In this document: positions 52,072 to 63,446 of the stretch, one piece after another
How the letters are laid out: each line of letters starts with the position of its first letter
Numbering within the stretch: position 1 is the stretch's first letter
Notes under the pieces: generated by a model
The model's input: only the letters and a program-made list of their open reading frames with translations
Databases searched by the model: none
What the model was told of the DNA's origin: nothing
Translations under genes and position numbers: made by a program
Source of the DNA: Stereocaulon alpinum
Lineage: Eukaryota > Ascomycota > Lecanoromycetes > Lecanorales > Stereocaulaceae
Assembly (NCBI GenBank): GCA_018257865.1
Contig: JAEUBA010000009.1
Location: 434,001 to 498,000 of the forward strand
Direction: 5' to 3'
Length of the DNA: 64,000 bases

Positions 52072-52794
52072 GATTATCCTGCCGCATGAATCATCGGATC
52101 ACTTGGTACTGCTAGGTTCGCGTCGTATGTACGCACGCTTTAGGATTGTTGGCGTCTATTGTCGGGCGCCAACAAGGAAGGCAGGCGGGGGATACGGGCA
52201 CGTTTCTAGGGTGGAGAATTTGTTGATGGGATGCGTATGGGTTCGTTCGAGCGGGGAATTGGATCGGTGGAAGTCAGCTCCATCCATCCATCCATATCGT
52301 GGACTGCTAGCTAGGAGTTGGTTGGGTAATCGGTACACGAGCGAGCGTCTTGTTGGAAGGAAGCGCATGTCAAAAGCCAACGGACTGTGTTTCCATCGAG
52401 ACGAATACGATCTGTGAACAGTGGCGTGGAGTACAGGACACAAAGGTCATACTCCTTACCTCACCTTACGCACCAGGTACCCATCCAGTCCTGATTCTTT
52501 CTACAGGCTATACTGGTCTCGCTCGGCACGGCTCGGCACAATGATAGTGTTATTGCGTCTACGTCGTCGAATAGGAGGTGTATTGGGTTGGGTTGGGTTG
52601 GTTCAATTCTATGATTGGTGGATACAATTCAGTATTTTAGGTATTACTTACTTTATTCAAATGTAAATATACACGTTCATGTAGGTACAGATGAGCTTCG
52701 GAGAATAGCTCAAAATTGATGGGTTCTTATATTCAGGATGATGGTGATATACCGTGGAGTGAGATGCTATGCTATGATGTGATATTGGAGGATG
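52072..52794. other. 3' flanks of convergent genes
   Basis: 723 bp between bye1 and gpi16. It contains a short CCAT run (about 52284-52298), a GGTTG-type repeat (about 52584-52600) and no supported gene. Confidence 0.5.
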
Positions 52795-54671
52795 TCATTG
52801 CGCCTTCTTCTCCCTCCCTCTCTTAACGATCTTATCCCTCAACACCATCACCCTACCCCTAATCTTCGCTTTCAGCGCCACAACATCCCATCCCTCTACC
52901 TCATCAGCGCCCACGAATCTTCTAACTAGCAGATTGAAGATCATCCCGAATGCTAATGCCATTACCGTACTTGTGAGTATGATTACGTTATATGGCATAC
53001 TGAAATCTGGCGTTGGTAGCGGTAGGAGAAGACTAGTGGTGCGTATGTATACGGGTGCTTTTGTGTCGTTGGATAGTATTCGGATGACAGCTGGCGCGAC
53101 ATCGAAGCCGCGGTTGGCGTCGGGTGGGTATTCGGTGTAGCGGAGGATGGCTTTTTCGAAGTCGTAAGTGAGTATGACGGTTGAGTTTGCGGGGACTGTG
53201 ATGAGGAGTTCGAGCTGGGTGCCACGTCGGCGGTCGAGGGCTGGGCGGTAGAAGGTTTCTGTTATCAGGGTTGGATTTGGGGTTGAGGAGGTGGAGAGGC
53301 GGGCGGTTAGGGTATGGAGGTAAGGTTTCATGAACCAGGGGAGGGTCTCGAAGTAGACGAAGGAGATTGGGAAGGTGAGGGAGGGGTTGGTGAGGAGGGT
53401 TTGCACACCGCCACGTTCTTGGCCGTGGCCTGCGAACGAACGGGACGCGTATAGCGGTGGTATGGTGTGCTCATTGAATGTTTGGGGACCGAGGTGGGAG
53501 AGGACCATTTCGAATGGTTCGGATTTGGGGAGCGTGAAGCTTCTGCACGTTCCGGAGAGATGCTTGTTTTCGGTGCCGGACGTTATGTACATCTCCCGCT
53601 CGTTGGGGACATCGATGTATACTGAGTCCAGAGGATTGCCCTTAGAGTCTTCAGCCAGGCACGAGCCTTGGATTGGGCGGCCGAAGATTTCGGCGATGGT
53701 CCAAGATTGGCCATTAGAGATGTCTGAAGGATAGCAGGAGTCGGAGCCGGCGTAGGGCTTGGTCTCGTCGCAGCTGAGTCCTTCACTGGGTACTGGACGT
53801 GGGATTGGGTTGTCTGTAGAGGTCAATACACTAGTCAGATAGGCCAATTGGCACTGAACTGACCTCGTGGCCTTTTAGACCGCTGAACATCCAATACCAT
53901 ATCCACTGTCTGTTCCATCTCGATGCTGCATTCAGATCCATCTTCGGGGCATACCGACCGCACATCGATAGCCATACTCTGCCATGATGCATCGAAGAGT
54001 TTATGCCCATCCAGCAAACTTGCTATACCGGCTTTGCCTTTGCAAGGAAGCAATTTGATGAAAGGAGTCAGGTTCTCTGTGCATACGACTTCTCGTGGCA
54101 GAGTCCCGTGTAGTAGATACAGGTTTTCCATCGAAGCATTGGTGCCTCTGCTCGCAGGCTCGAAGGTCATCCCGGGCCTGGTTGTCCGTGTCGAGTCGAT
54201 GAAGTTGAGGGACGCGCAGAATAGTCCTGAGAGCGCATTGTTGAGTGTAACCCATCTGGCAAACGACCTACATCCTAATCAGCTGTAGCTTCAAGTCCGG
54301 CCTTTATGTCCTCACCCAGCGTCCGAGTCCGCCTCAACCCAAGCCCACAATTCCACCCCAGTTCCTCCCTCCTTGGTTCCTCCCCATGGCCTTGCGCCCC
54401 AGCTCTCATCGTCCCATCTGCCCGTGCTAAACCTCAGGTGAAGCTCCCTCGTTTTTGCATGTTGTAGTATTTGCCCCAGCGACCTCGGTATATACTTGAA
54501 ATGTTGGTCCTCATAGGATTGCAAGGATGCCTTGCTCCAGAAGTTGAACGATGCCAGTAACGACGCTGGGGTCAATGGTTGAAGATTTAGGCGCTCATGG
54601 TAATCAGGATCTGCACAAATGAAGGAGCAGAACAGTAAGGACAGAATGAGAGGAGGGAAGGAGAATTTCAT
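52795..54671 (-). CDS. gpi16: GPI transamidase subunit Gpi16/PIG-T
   Basis: Core subunit of the ER GPI transamidase that attaches GPI anchors to proteins. Exons in transcript order are 54671-54316, 54267-53864 and 53813-52795; introns 48 and 50 nt; 592 residues. A signal peptide is at residues 1-20 (MKFSFPPLILSLLFCSFICA), followed by YHERLNLQPL and LLASFNF. The first splice yields FARWVTLNNALSGLFCASLNFID, a hallmark of the family. GRPIQGSCL, SGTCRSFTLP, FFETLPWFMKPYLHTL-like (FVYFETLPWFMKPYLHTL) and RRRGTQLELLITVPANSTVILTYDFEKA follow. One transmembrane helix sits near the C-terminus (NVIILTSTVMALAFGMIFNLL), ending in a basic cytosolic tail. The two expected Cys residues for linkage to Gpi8 lie in the lumenal part but cannot be singled out with certainty. 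Confidence 0.92.
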
Positions 54672-55150
54672 GCCGGCATGTCAGGCCGTTGTGTATTAAA
54701 TATTCGTAGTCAACAATAATTAATGACAGCCCTGAGAGCGCCCGAATGTAGCTTTCTCGGCCTAAGGTAGGCTCGCCCGAGGCTGCCGCTTTTAGCGAGC
54801 TTCCCAGCTTCGGAAGCCTTGAACGCAGTCGCCATGAAGCTCAATACTTATACCGTGAGGAATAGGACTTGATACAATCCTTACAGGCTTCAAATATGCC
54901 AGACTCCACCGGGTCATTCCAACTTACCACATTCTATGGGCTAAGCAGCCTCTATGAACGAACACTTCAGGTGCAAAAGCTATAGCTCAGATCGTGACAT
55001 GCCATGACAAGACCGAGATAGAATTGGAGACATTACATTCATTATGCAAATTAGAGTTATAACCCATCAACGCCTTCACGAGATCTATCTACATGTCCCA
55101 ACGCCAGGTAGGGTTAAGCATTCTCAGCCCTCCACCGTCTGCTGTGCCGT
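54672..55150. other. intergenic between tandem minus-strand genes
   Basis: 479 bp upstream of gpi16 and downstream of the SGNH hydrolase gene. No gene or element is seen. Confidence 0.5.
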
Positions 55151-56621
55151 TTACCAAACGTCCGTGATCGCAAGCTTGTACGCCTGCTGGCCAAGCGTGC
55201 GTGGATGGAATGTTTTTGCCTGCCGCGTTGGTACCCACCAAGATACCTCGACGGCAGTATAGTTCTGGTCTTTCATCGCCTGTAGATCCACGTCGAACGC
55301 GCTGGTGGCATTGCTTGGGCCCTTGTAGTTGCCCGGCGCATATTCTTTTACCGCCATGGCAGTGTCACACAGCATTCGGTCCGCCCAGTCCATGCTCTGT
55401 CCTAGCGCTGAATTGCACGAAGTCGGGTCTGGCAACGTCACTGAGGTCCCCGCGGTGAGGGCGTTGAGTTGCTGGTCGTGCGAGTCCTGTGCAGACTCAG
55501 TGTTGGGCAGAGAATGATCATCCCAGCCACTGAGGAAGAGCCATGTATCCAAGCGGGATGCGTCTGGCTCGATCACGTCAATCTCGCAAAAGCGGTGGCC
55601 AGTGAAGATTGGGTTGGGATCTACGAACCAGACCCGTTGACTCAGATATTGCCGATTGACAGAGTCGGCCACTTGCGAAAGCATGGTGTTGAGGTTGGTG
55701 ACGAGACTGTTAAGCTGCATGCGCAAGGCTTTATAAAGGTAAGCCCAATTCCCAGGCTGATGGAAAAAGTGATGGCCGGGTTGCCAGTAGTAGAACGTCG
55801 TGTAGTCGCAGCTGTCCGTAACAGCATCGAAGAACGTCGGATGGCCAGTCAGATAAATCTTGAAATCGTCGCAGCCGGACTTCGCAAGTATTTTACGGAG
55901 TGCCTGAGCTATGCCGTTGAAGAGGTCATGATCACTAATCTTATTATTTGTATCGCGAACGGCAGTATCGCAGTCGCCGGCGAATTCTTGCCCAACACGA
56001 AGCACACATGCGGTAAGGATTGGATAGAAGCCGATATCGTTACCGCTAATCGAAAGAGTGGCGATGTCTGCCTTGTCCGGGTGTGTCCATGCATCAATCT
56101 GGCTTTTGTGCCCACCTTGCAATACCTCACCAATAACTGCACCCGAACAGGGCAGATCTTGGAAATCGATATTCTCTTCGGCCATGGCTGCATGCTGCCT
56201 TGGTAACGAAGAGGTGCCTTTTCGGCATCCGTCTCCCTCGGTCATGCCAGTCCCGATTCCTGCAGCATACGAGTCGCCAAACGCGACGCAACCCTTTTTG
56301 ATGGGAAAACTTTGAGCTGTGGCTGTCAATTGAGTGCACGAGGCAGCCGGCGAAGAAGACGGCTGAACAGGAGGAGGAACAATGGTTGTTGATGGAGCAG
56401 GTAATTTCGCCTGCAGAAGAAGACGAAGGAACAGGAAGAGGTACAATGGGGGGTCCCACTGCTTTCTTTATCAGCGCAGGAAGATTCAAGTCTTCAACCA
56501 GACAGTCGCCTATGGTACTACACGCTGTGTTTTGGTTTCCAAGCTTTGGCGTTTTGGGAACGCTGGTTGCCTTTGAGAGAGACAAGAGAAATAGGCATAT
56601 GGACAACGTGGATAGCGTCAT
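55151..56621 (-). CDS. secreted SGNH/GDSL hydrolase
   Basis: Secreted serine esterase or lipase of the SGNH superfamily. Proposed exons in transcript order are 56621-56460 and 56410-55151 (49-nt intron), 473 residues. A signal peptide covers residues 1-18 (MTLSTLSICLFLLSLSKA). After a Pro/Ser-rich linker, block I reads FGDSYAAGIG (nucleophile Ser), block III SGNDIGF, and the catalytic His is expected in FHPRTLGQQAY near the C-terminus. Several Cys and N-x-S/T sites fit secretion. The exon join is the weak point: the signal-peptide frame and the catalytic frame differ. Either the 49-nt intron with a weak GTGGGA donor and a long pyrimidine tract, or an inner 34-nt GTACCT...CAG version, restores the frame. 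The substrate is unknown. Confidence 0.8.
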
Positions 56622-57426
56622 GGTAGTCCGCTAAATCAACAAAGTGTCGTGCTGAATGAGAAAAGAGAATATGAAGACTGTATGCAATGAAGAAAGCGAA
56701 GGAGGCAGACTACTTATATAGAACGTGAAATACAGAGGGTGAATCACCGTCAACGTTCATGACCTACCTTCCAATATGCCCCTTGCAAGACGATCTGCTC
56801 TGCCAACAAGAGCTACAACAAGCGTCAAACGTGGCAAACATAATGACCATTCAGGTCAGGGAGCTTTGCACTGCGGTCCAGACCTGAAATTGCGCGGTAC
56901 ATGAGCAGACAATCTCGAATGCTCCAGGTTTTCATCTGAATCGCGGTGAAGTCGAACGTTAGAGTCGCAATAAGACAGCGAGTGCACACACTGAGAGTAA
57001 AGTCACTCTCCTAAGACAGGCCCTATAGAAAGGCCTCCCGCTTGGAGAGCAAGGCGGAGCAGAGGTAGAAAGAACTGGGGGATGATGCGAGGCTCAATGC
57101 ATCGATCTGCAATTACTTGGCTTACACACCAGATATTGCGGACACTTTATCCTAAGTATGAAACATTTCGGAGGCATAATCAGAGATGTCTGCACAAATC
57201 GCAACTTTAGGCAGCAGTAAGAATTACCTTATGTTGGAAGACTTTGAAGGTTGATGGGGGCTGGCACGGGGTAAAGCGGTGTATCTGTGAATTTGCTTCC
57301 CTTCACACCATCTCGATACGCGGTCGTTCTGGGGTTTACTATCTAGGCGGTAACATCTGCTCTCGCTCTTCTGTCAGAGAGATTCTTTCATAATGCTCAA
57401 GTAGCTCCTGCAAACTGTCAGCTTTT
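56622..57426. other. divergent upstream region
   Basis: 805 bp between the SGNH hydrolase and PQ-loop starts. No gene or assignable element is seen. Confidence 0.5.
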
Positions 57427-58423
57427 ATGGGTCTTTGGGAGGGCAATCTAAGGAACAGTCGAAGTGACATAGTAGTTGACAGGTCGGTCCCCTTCGTTCT
57501 GTCAACCCTAGCCCTGACTCTGGGGCTGAGGCCATCTTGAAATCGATCTAGTGTCCTGCTCATCGCTGTCGCTCTTGCCAACTTCATCCAAATCTTCCGT
57601 ATCTTGAATGTCGGCTCCTCAGACGGCATATCACCCTACTTCATCCTCTTCAATGCCATCTTCAGCAACATTCAACTAGCCAACACGCTTCTACTTACAG
57701 CCCGCGCGTGGCCAAATGACAAAAGACCCGTATTGGAGCTTATAGGCAGCGGTGAGCTCCGCGGTGCACAAGCTTTCGGTGCTGTCTTGGGACTTGTGCA
57801 GGTCGCGCTACAATGGACGTTCTCGATAACAATGTAGGTAGAGTTCACATCCACACCTTGCGACAATCCACTGAGAGTTCCCCTGCAGCCTCGTGCTCTT
57901 CGCGGCACATGCGTCCAATAACGGCAGACAACCTGGCATCTTTGCTAGCCGTAAAACCATCTCTTCAATCGCCTTCGTACACGCTGTTCTATTCCTCTTC
58001 CCTGCCGTGGCGATCGCACTGCCAAAACCCTCTACCCCTGATATAGGTACTGACATCTTTACCGGCTTTTCTGCCATCGTAAACACCTGGATCTCGCTTG
58101 TGTTTGTAGCTCTTCAATTCTACCCACAAGTCCTCGAACTCCGGCGAATGTCCGGCTCGCCAGGTTCTCTAAGCGTTCTCTCGCTTGGGATACGGGCGGT
58201 TGTGACCATAGCAGTTGCGATGCGGTGGTTCCAGAGGCTTGGGGCGCCGACGTGGGAGTATCAACATGTTCCATTGACGTTGTGGTACCAGTGGGGTTGG
58301 CTTCCATTCAATCATGTGATTGAGGGTATTGGCTGCGCCGTGTTGGTAGCATTGTACCTTCTGGTTGGGCGCATGGGTGGGACATTAGATCTAGGGTGCG
58401 AAGGAACGCCTTTATTAGCATAG
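57427..58423 (+). CDS. PQ-loop repeat membrane protein
   Basis: Seven-helix PQ-loop/MtN3-type protein (a superfamily including Ypq1 vacuolar transporters, MPDU1 and SWEET). Exons 57427-57482, 57552-57833 and 57889-58423; introns 69 and 55 nt; 290 residues. The first repeat is degenerate (ANFIQIFRILNVGSSDGISPYFILFNAIFSN), keeping the S-x-G-I-S-P-Y part but with IQ in place of PQ. The second has the full motif (ALQFYPQVLELRRMSGSPGSLSVLSLGIRAV). Further helices include AFVHAVLFLFPAVAIAL and HVIEGIGCAVLVALYLLVG. Exon 1, which supplies the ATG, is short and is the least certain part; the other two splices fit well. The substrate cannot be inferred. Confidence 0.78.
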
Positions 58424-58987
58424 AAGACAGCATGACACCCGTCCTACACATGTTATGCTGGACGATGGGTGCAGTCAGGATGAGAAAGCCTCCAGAGGTA
58501 CACAAAGACTCCATTTGACAAATGAATCCCAGCTCTGACACATGTGTAACACAATGTTTGCCGGATACAATTGGAAAGGTAGAACACACTACGAGGGAGG
58601 ATTCCTGTTTACTGGTCTCATGATTGCCAAAGCCAGAGCTTGGCGCAGATTTTGGCGCATTTGGTGCGGCCAAATTCGATAGAAACTAGTCGAGTACACC
58701 GCTTAGTGGGCGTGACTGGCCACCCGCCCGAAAGGGGTTCTAAAGCCGCCCCTACAAAGCCCACACTCGGAGCTTCCTGGGCACCTAATCTGTCCCGGGA
58801 CTACCGCTTGCGGGGCTCATTCCGGGCGGCGGGCCTACCCAGCAGCTTTGCCTGCTGCGTGGTGAACTCTCTTCTCTGGCAAAGTGCCAAGCCAACAGAT
58901 TTATCTTTTCGACTGAGCTCTTTGCTCTTCGCTACCACAACAGCAGCATAAGTTTCGCTCCCTCTTCTAACTTTCAGCTGTTCCATC
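58424..58987. other. intergenic between tandem genes
   Basis: 564 bp between the PQ-loop and luc7 genes. A GC-rich stretch (about 58700-58860) holds a small inverted repeat (CAGCAG...CTGCTG near 58840); no gene is supported. Confidence 0.5.
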
Positions 58988-59954
58988 ATGGCAGCAGAAC
59001 AGAGGAAGTTGCTTGGTAAGTTCCAGCTCCTGGATAGGCAACGCCTCACAATACCATCACTACAACATCTACTAACAGTTCTCTACAGAGCAGCTCATGG
59101 GCGCCGGCGCCTCATCCCGGCATGCCCAACTCTCTATCACAGACCCTAAAATCTGCCGTTCCTATATCGTCGGCACTTGCCCCCACGACCTCTTTACGAA
59201 CACCAAGCAAGATCTCGGCCCGTGCCCCAAAGTCCACAGCGAGCCTCTGAAAGGCGAATATGAAGCTGCGCCAGATAAGAGCAAGTATGGCTTTGAGTAC
59301 GACTACATGCGGGATATGCAAAAATATATCGATGAGTGTAATCGGAGGATTGATGCGGCGCAGAGACGGCTGGAGAAGACGCCGGACGAGATTCGACAGA
59401 CTAATGATCTGGTGAGTCTTCTACTCTATGAGGCTACGTGAGACGAGGGGTCTATTCTGACAATCTCGCTGTAGCTCAAGCAAATATCAGACTTAACGAA
59501 TTCGATCAACACCGGTCTTCTTGAAATCGCGATCCTGGGCGAGTCGGGATCCGTAGCCCTCGCAGTTCTCGAACACCACAAGATTCGCACAGCCAAAGCT
59601 GCTAAAGAAGAGAAAGAGCGCGAGCTCAAATCCCTCAGTGACACATCTGGGCCTTCAGGTCACCAAAAGCTTCAAGTCTGCGACGTGTGCGGTGCTTATC
59701 TAAGTAGGCTGGACAATGATAGGAGACTGGCGGATCATTTCTATGGGAAAATGCATCTAGGGTATGCACAAATGAGGAAGACGTGGGAGGGATTGCAGAA
59801 GGAGCTGAAGGGTCGGCCACCACCACAGAGAGACGAGGATAGGGGCCCACCGAGAGAAGATGGGTATGGGGAGAGAGGGGGTTTTGGTGGTAGAGGAGGC
59901 TTTAGAGGTGGAGGGTTCAGAGGTGGCGGGTTTAGAGGCAGGGGACGCTGGTAA
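58988..59954 (+). CDS. luc7: U1 snRNP-associated splicing factor Luc7
   Basis: Luc7 stabilises U1 snRNP on 5' splice sites. Exons 58988-59015, 59089-59411 and 59475-59954; introns 73 and 63 nt; 276 residues. The N-terminus EQRKLLEQLMGA is typical of the family. The first zinc finger (CCCH type) is at residues ~32-61: C-R-S-Y-I-V-G-T-C-P-H-D-L-F...LGPCPKVHSEPL. A coiled coil (KYIDECNRRIDAAQRRLEK) follows. The second finger (C2H2 type) is at residues ~186-208 (VCDVCGAYLSRLDNDRRLADHFYGKMHLGY). The tail is an RGG box (GGFGGRGGFRGGGFRGG), common in fungal Luc7 in place of the RS domain. Confidence 0.93.
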
Positions 59955-60243
59955 AAGAAAAAGTCAAAGAAGGCTAGTCATATTAGCGAGGCGTTCTGCA
60001 TGGAGGACACCGTTTGGCCTGGATGTCAAGGTTTAGAATTGGCGAACACACTCGAAGCTTCACAAGCTATGCATTCTATCCAATGAGTAAGCAGTGAGTT
60101 TTAACAATCGTTTCGAGGGTATCTGACAGTGAAACTGGTAGTCCCCAGAGGACGACAATCCAACGCAATGCATGCTAACGCGTTGTGGCTGATTGTACCG
60201 ATACGAACCCTTTGATGCAAATGCGAGCAGCCTCCCTTTCCAA

Positions 60244-61299
60244 CTACGATACTGCTTCTTGCGGTGCTTTCGTTTCCTGAACTTCGTCTGCCCAACTTCG
60301 TCCTCCTACTGCCGGTGACAGAGGCTGGTCCGCTGTACTCAAGGGCTGCGCCTGGGTAGACTGCTGCTTCTTTGGGGCGATGGGTAATGCTGGGAAATCT
60401 GCTTCTGGATCCGGAACCTTTTGGGGAGCATTGTTGCTGTGACTGTATCCGCCCTGATTAAAGCTTCCTCTTCCTCTGCCACCACGGCCTCGATCACCTC
60501 GATCACCTCGTCCCCTCCCGCCTCTATGTCCATAGCCGCCTCTCCTCTCTTCCGAATCTCCTCCATACTCCCCCTCTTGGACTGCATTCCTCCCACCTCT
60601 CCCTCTCCCTCTCCCACTTCCACCATCGTAAGCAATACCCCCATGAGCACCCCTCCTATACTGTGGCCCCTGGCTAGCAATCTGTTCCTCTTTCCCTTCG
60701 TCCCACTCCCTGCCAGCCTGCTGCCCAAGCTTCCGTAACCTATTTTTCTCCCGCTCCATATTCATAGCCCGTCTCGCAGCCCCCTCTTCCTTTCGCTTCT
60801 GCTGGGCCTGGGCTTCTCGCTGCTGGAAGCTTGCCTCATCTGCTTCTGCTAGACGATGTGCTTCAGCCCTTTTTGCATTGTTGAGCTTAGCTGCTGCCAG
60901 CTTGGCGGAGAGCTCCTCTTCGGTAAGTTTGGGCTTCGCTATGCCGCCTGTTGCTGTGCGGTCGCCGCGGACAGCTGTAGGAGGTTTCGGTAGTTGAGGG
61001 GTGGCAGGTTGTTGTGTGGGGAGTGTTGAAGGTTCGGCCTCTTCAACCTTAGGAACCGTATCATTATCTGGCTGTGGGGACTGTGTAGCTGCACCGGTAA
61101 AATCTGAAGCTGTAGGTCGAAGTTGTGACGAACTGGGGAGGGCTCGGTTTCCTCGTCCGCGTGGGGCATGGGCACTACGGCCGCCTCGTTGGGGTGATTG
61201 GGGCTGCTCGTTCGGGGTTTTGATTTCGGGTTCTGCAATTGGAGTAAAGTCGTCATCGAAGAGGTCGTCTGCCCCTCGTGTCTGAGCAAATTCGTCCAT
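60244..61299 (-). CDS. RGG-box protein, probable RNA binding, family uncertain
   Basis: 351 residues, single exon, ATG at 61297-61299. The N-terminus has FAQTRGADDLFDDDFTPI. A charged helical stretch is at ~125-205 (KLTEEELSAKLAAAKLNNAKRAEAHRLAEAD...REKNRLRKLGQQAGREWDEGKEE). An Arg/Gly-rich segment at ~225-290 holds repeated GRGRGG, RGDRGDRGRGG and RGRG motifs, and a C-terminal PDPEADFPALP precedes GGRSWADEV. RGG boxes bind RNA and ribosomes; the order resembles Stm1/SERBP1-like and other fungal RGG proteins, but no diagnostic domain is visible. It is divergent from pre9 with only 209 bp between starts. Confidence 0.75.
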   Translation of the reverse strand: MDEFAQTRGADDLFDDDFTPIAEPEIKTPNEQPQSPQRGGRSAHAPRGRGNRALPSSSQLRPTASDFTGAATQSPQPDNDTVPKVEEAEPSTLPTQQPATPQLPKPPTAVRGDRTATGGIAKPKLTEEELSAKLAAAKLNNAKRAEAHRLAEADEASFQQREAQAQQKRKEEGAARRAMNMEREKNRLRKLGQQAGREWDEGKEEQIASQGPQYRRGAHGGIAYDGGSGRGRGRGGRNAVQEGEYGGDSEERRGGYGHRGGRGRGDRGDRGRGGRGRGSFNQGGYSHSNNAPQKVPDPEADFPALPIAPKKQQSTQAQPLSTADQPLSPAVGGRSWADEVQETKAPQEAVS

Positions 61300-61508
61300 T
61301 TCCGGCCTCTGTGATGAGGCGGCAGACTGAACTGTCCGGCCTTGTGTTATAAAGTCCGGTTAGCGTTGACCTTCCAAATGCTTGGCATGGACGCGTGAAG
61401 CTTCCAGCCTGGAGCTTACAACTGCATCTTTGTCTTCTTTCCAAGTGCAGAAACCAATCGCTCCATCGAGTCTTGTGAGAGCTATCACCTTCGGGGACAA
61501 CCGCTAAG

Positions 61509-62435
61509 ATGTCAAGAAGATACGACTCGAGGGTAATCTGCTATTCTGTATCGGTGGTACGAGCATCAAAGCTAATCAAGAGCTTCTAGACTACGATATT
61601 TTCGCCTGAAGGGCGTCTGTATCAAGTTGAATATGCACTCGAAGCTATTTCACACGCTGGTACAGCTATCGGTATATTATCGACAGATGGCATCGTCCTG
61701 GCAGCAGAGCGAAAGGTCACAAGCAAGCTGCTCGAGCAAGATACATCTGCAGAGAAGCTATACATATTGAATGAGTATGCCATGACCTCTTACGCCCTAG
61801 CTTGGGCCTTTGTATGACTGACTTTTATCATCTAGTAACATGATATGTGCGGTAGCAGGCATGACAGCCGATGCCAATATCTTGATTAACTACGCTCGTC
61901 AAGCAGCACAACGCTATCTCCTCACATACAATGAAGACATTCCCTGTGAACAACTTGTTCGAAGATTATGCGATCTCAAGCAAGGCTACACGCAGCATGG
62001 TGGTCTCAGACCTTTCGGTGTCTCCTTCATCTACGCTGGGTATGATCCTCATAGACAATTCCAACTCTATCAAAGCAACCCTAGTGGTAATTACGGCGGG
62101 TGGAAAGCAACAAGTGTTGGTGCAAATAATGCCAGCGCACAGAGTCTGTTGAAGCAGGACTACAAGGAGGAATGCGATCTCAAGGAGGCCTGTGGGCTGG
62201 CTGTGAAGGTTCTCAGCAAGACCATGGACTCAACGAAGCTGAGTAGCGAGAAGAGTTAGTACACCATATACTCGATCATGTACAAGCCAAGCTAATGTGT
62301 TCTCTAGTCGAATTTGCTACGGTCGGTAAGACGAAGGATGGCAAGGTGTACCACCACCTCTGGGGTGCAGACGAGATTACCACTCTCCTGCAAGAGCACG
62401 GTCTGGCGAAGCAAGAGGAGGCAGACACTGGCTAG
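61509..62435 (+). CDS. pre9: 20S proteasome subunit alpha-3 (Pre9/PSMA4)
   Basis: Alpha-ring subunit of the 20S proteasome core. Exons 61509-61532, 61590-61774, 61836-62254 and 62308-62435; introns 57, 61 and 53 nt; 251 residues. The start MSRRYDSR joins TTIFSPEGRLYQVEYALEAIS, the alpha-type proteasome signature, followed by GTAIGILSTDGIVLAAERK. The body holds AVAGMTADANILINYAR, DLKQGYTQHGGLRPFGVSFIYAGYD and GGWKATSVGANN. The last splice gives EFATVGKTKDGKVYHHLW. The pattern matches Pre9, the one non-essential alpha subunit in yeast. Alpha subunits lack the catalytic Thr, as here. Confidence 0.94.
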
Positions 62436-63110
62436 CGAGTTCGGACTTGGTAACTTATTAAGTATCGAATAGACTGTCCTCGAGGCATAGACTCCAGGGA
62501 CCATAAGCCCAGTGACATTGCCATCGAGGGCTGGCCAGCAAAACGTCTTTGGATTGCAGTGATTCCAGAGCTGAGTGCCGTTCCTTGTCGTAGGTACGTT
62601 CTTGGTCGACGGCAATATGACACTGTAGAGATTTTGTCCTTTCACATTTCGAGCTCGAAGGAGCTCCTTTACTAGTTTCGCGCTAGTGCTCTGTAGCCTG
62701 TAGGGCTGATCCGTACTTTCCCCTCTTTTGACAACTCATCAACAACAACAAACCAACTCACGTCTTCTCGCACTTATCTATCGGAACGAATCCATCATGC
62801 TTGCTCAATCCTACACTACTGGACACTCGCACACAAATTTTCCAATGAGATTCGGGGATTGAACAAGGCTACGCTCTCGGGACAAAGGCACGAGCTGGGC
62901 GGTTAGACTCTGTCTCAGCTGCGATGAATTGGAATATTCCAACAAATGACGGTCTCTCTAGAGCTCCCGAAATAGTAAGCGTTTCATTAAATCTGTCTGT
63001 TCGAACCGAATTTCCTTTGCAAGAAGTCCAAACCCATGTCATCAATTTTTCCACCTCAACGCCTCCAGCTGCTCAGGATTAAGCATCGAAAGACGCTCCA
63101 CTGGAGCTCC
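62436..63110. other. 3' flanks of convergent genes
   Basis: 675 bp between pre9 and the small Cys-rich gene. Minus-strand frames at 62304-62645 are antisense shadows of the last pre9 exon. No gene is supported. Confidence 0.5.
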
Positions 63111-63446
63111 TTAACGGGTGCTCTGGAGCCTCATTGCTCGCTGGTTCATCAAGTCTCTCATCTCACACTCCAGCTGCTGGACAATCTCTTCGGAACGCTC
63201 AATGGAAGCTGAATACCTGCCTGGCTCCTTTCTCCAGCGGCTAATACGGTCAAGCTCCTGAGCGCGACGCCTCTTCTTCGTCTCGAACTTGTCGCAATGC
63301 CTGCAATTGCCCCTAATTGGCAAAGTTGACATGACAAGCTTGGTGCCGCATGTTTCACCGGTGCGATATTCTCTGTTGCAGTGCTGTCTGAAATGGCCCC
63401 ATTTGAAATCGCCGCACGAGAACTTCTGCTGGTCGTAAAAGCACAT
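63111..63446 (-). CDS. small cysteine-rich conserved fungal protein, unknown function
   Basis: 111 residues from the ATG at 63444-63446. The first 50 residues hold ordered Cys/His: MCFYDQQKFSCGDFKWGHFRQHC, then REYRTGETCGTKLV and NCRHCDKFETKKRR. The pattern, with C-x-x-C pairs and conserved Trp/Arg, resembles a group of short hypothetical proteins widespread in filamentous ascomycetes (recognised by pattern from memory, not searched). Metal binding is likely. The C-terminal half is a charged helix (IERSEEIVQQLECEMRDLMNQR). There is no signal peptide, so it is not a typical secreted effector. Confidence 0.6.
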   Translation of the reverse strand: MCFYDQQKFSCGDFKWGHFRQHCNREYRTGETCGTKLVMSTLPIRGNCRHCDKFETKKRRRAQELDRISRWRKEPGRYSASIERSEEIVQQLECEMRDLMNQRAMRLQSTR

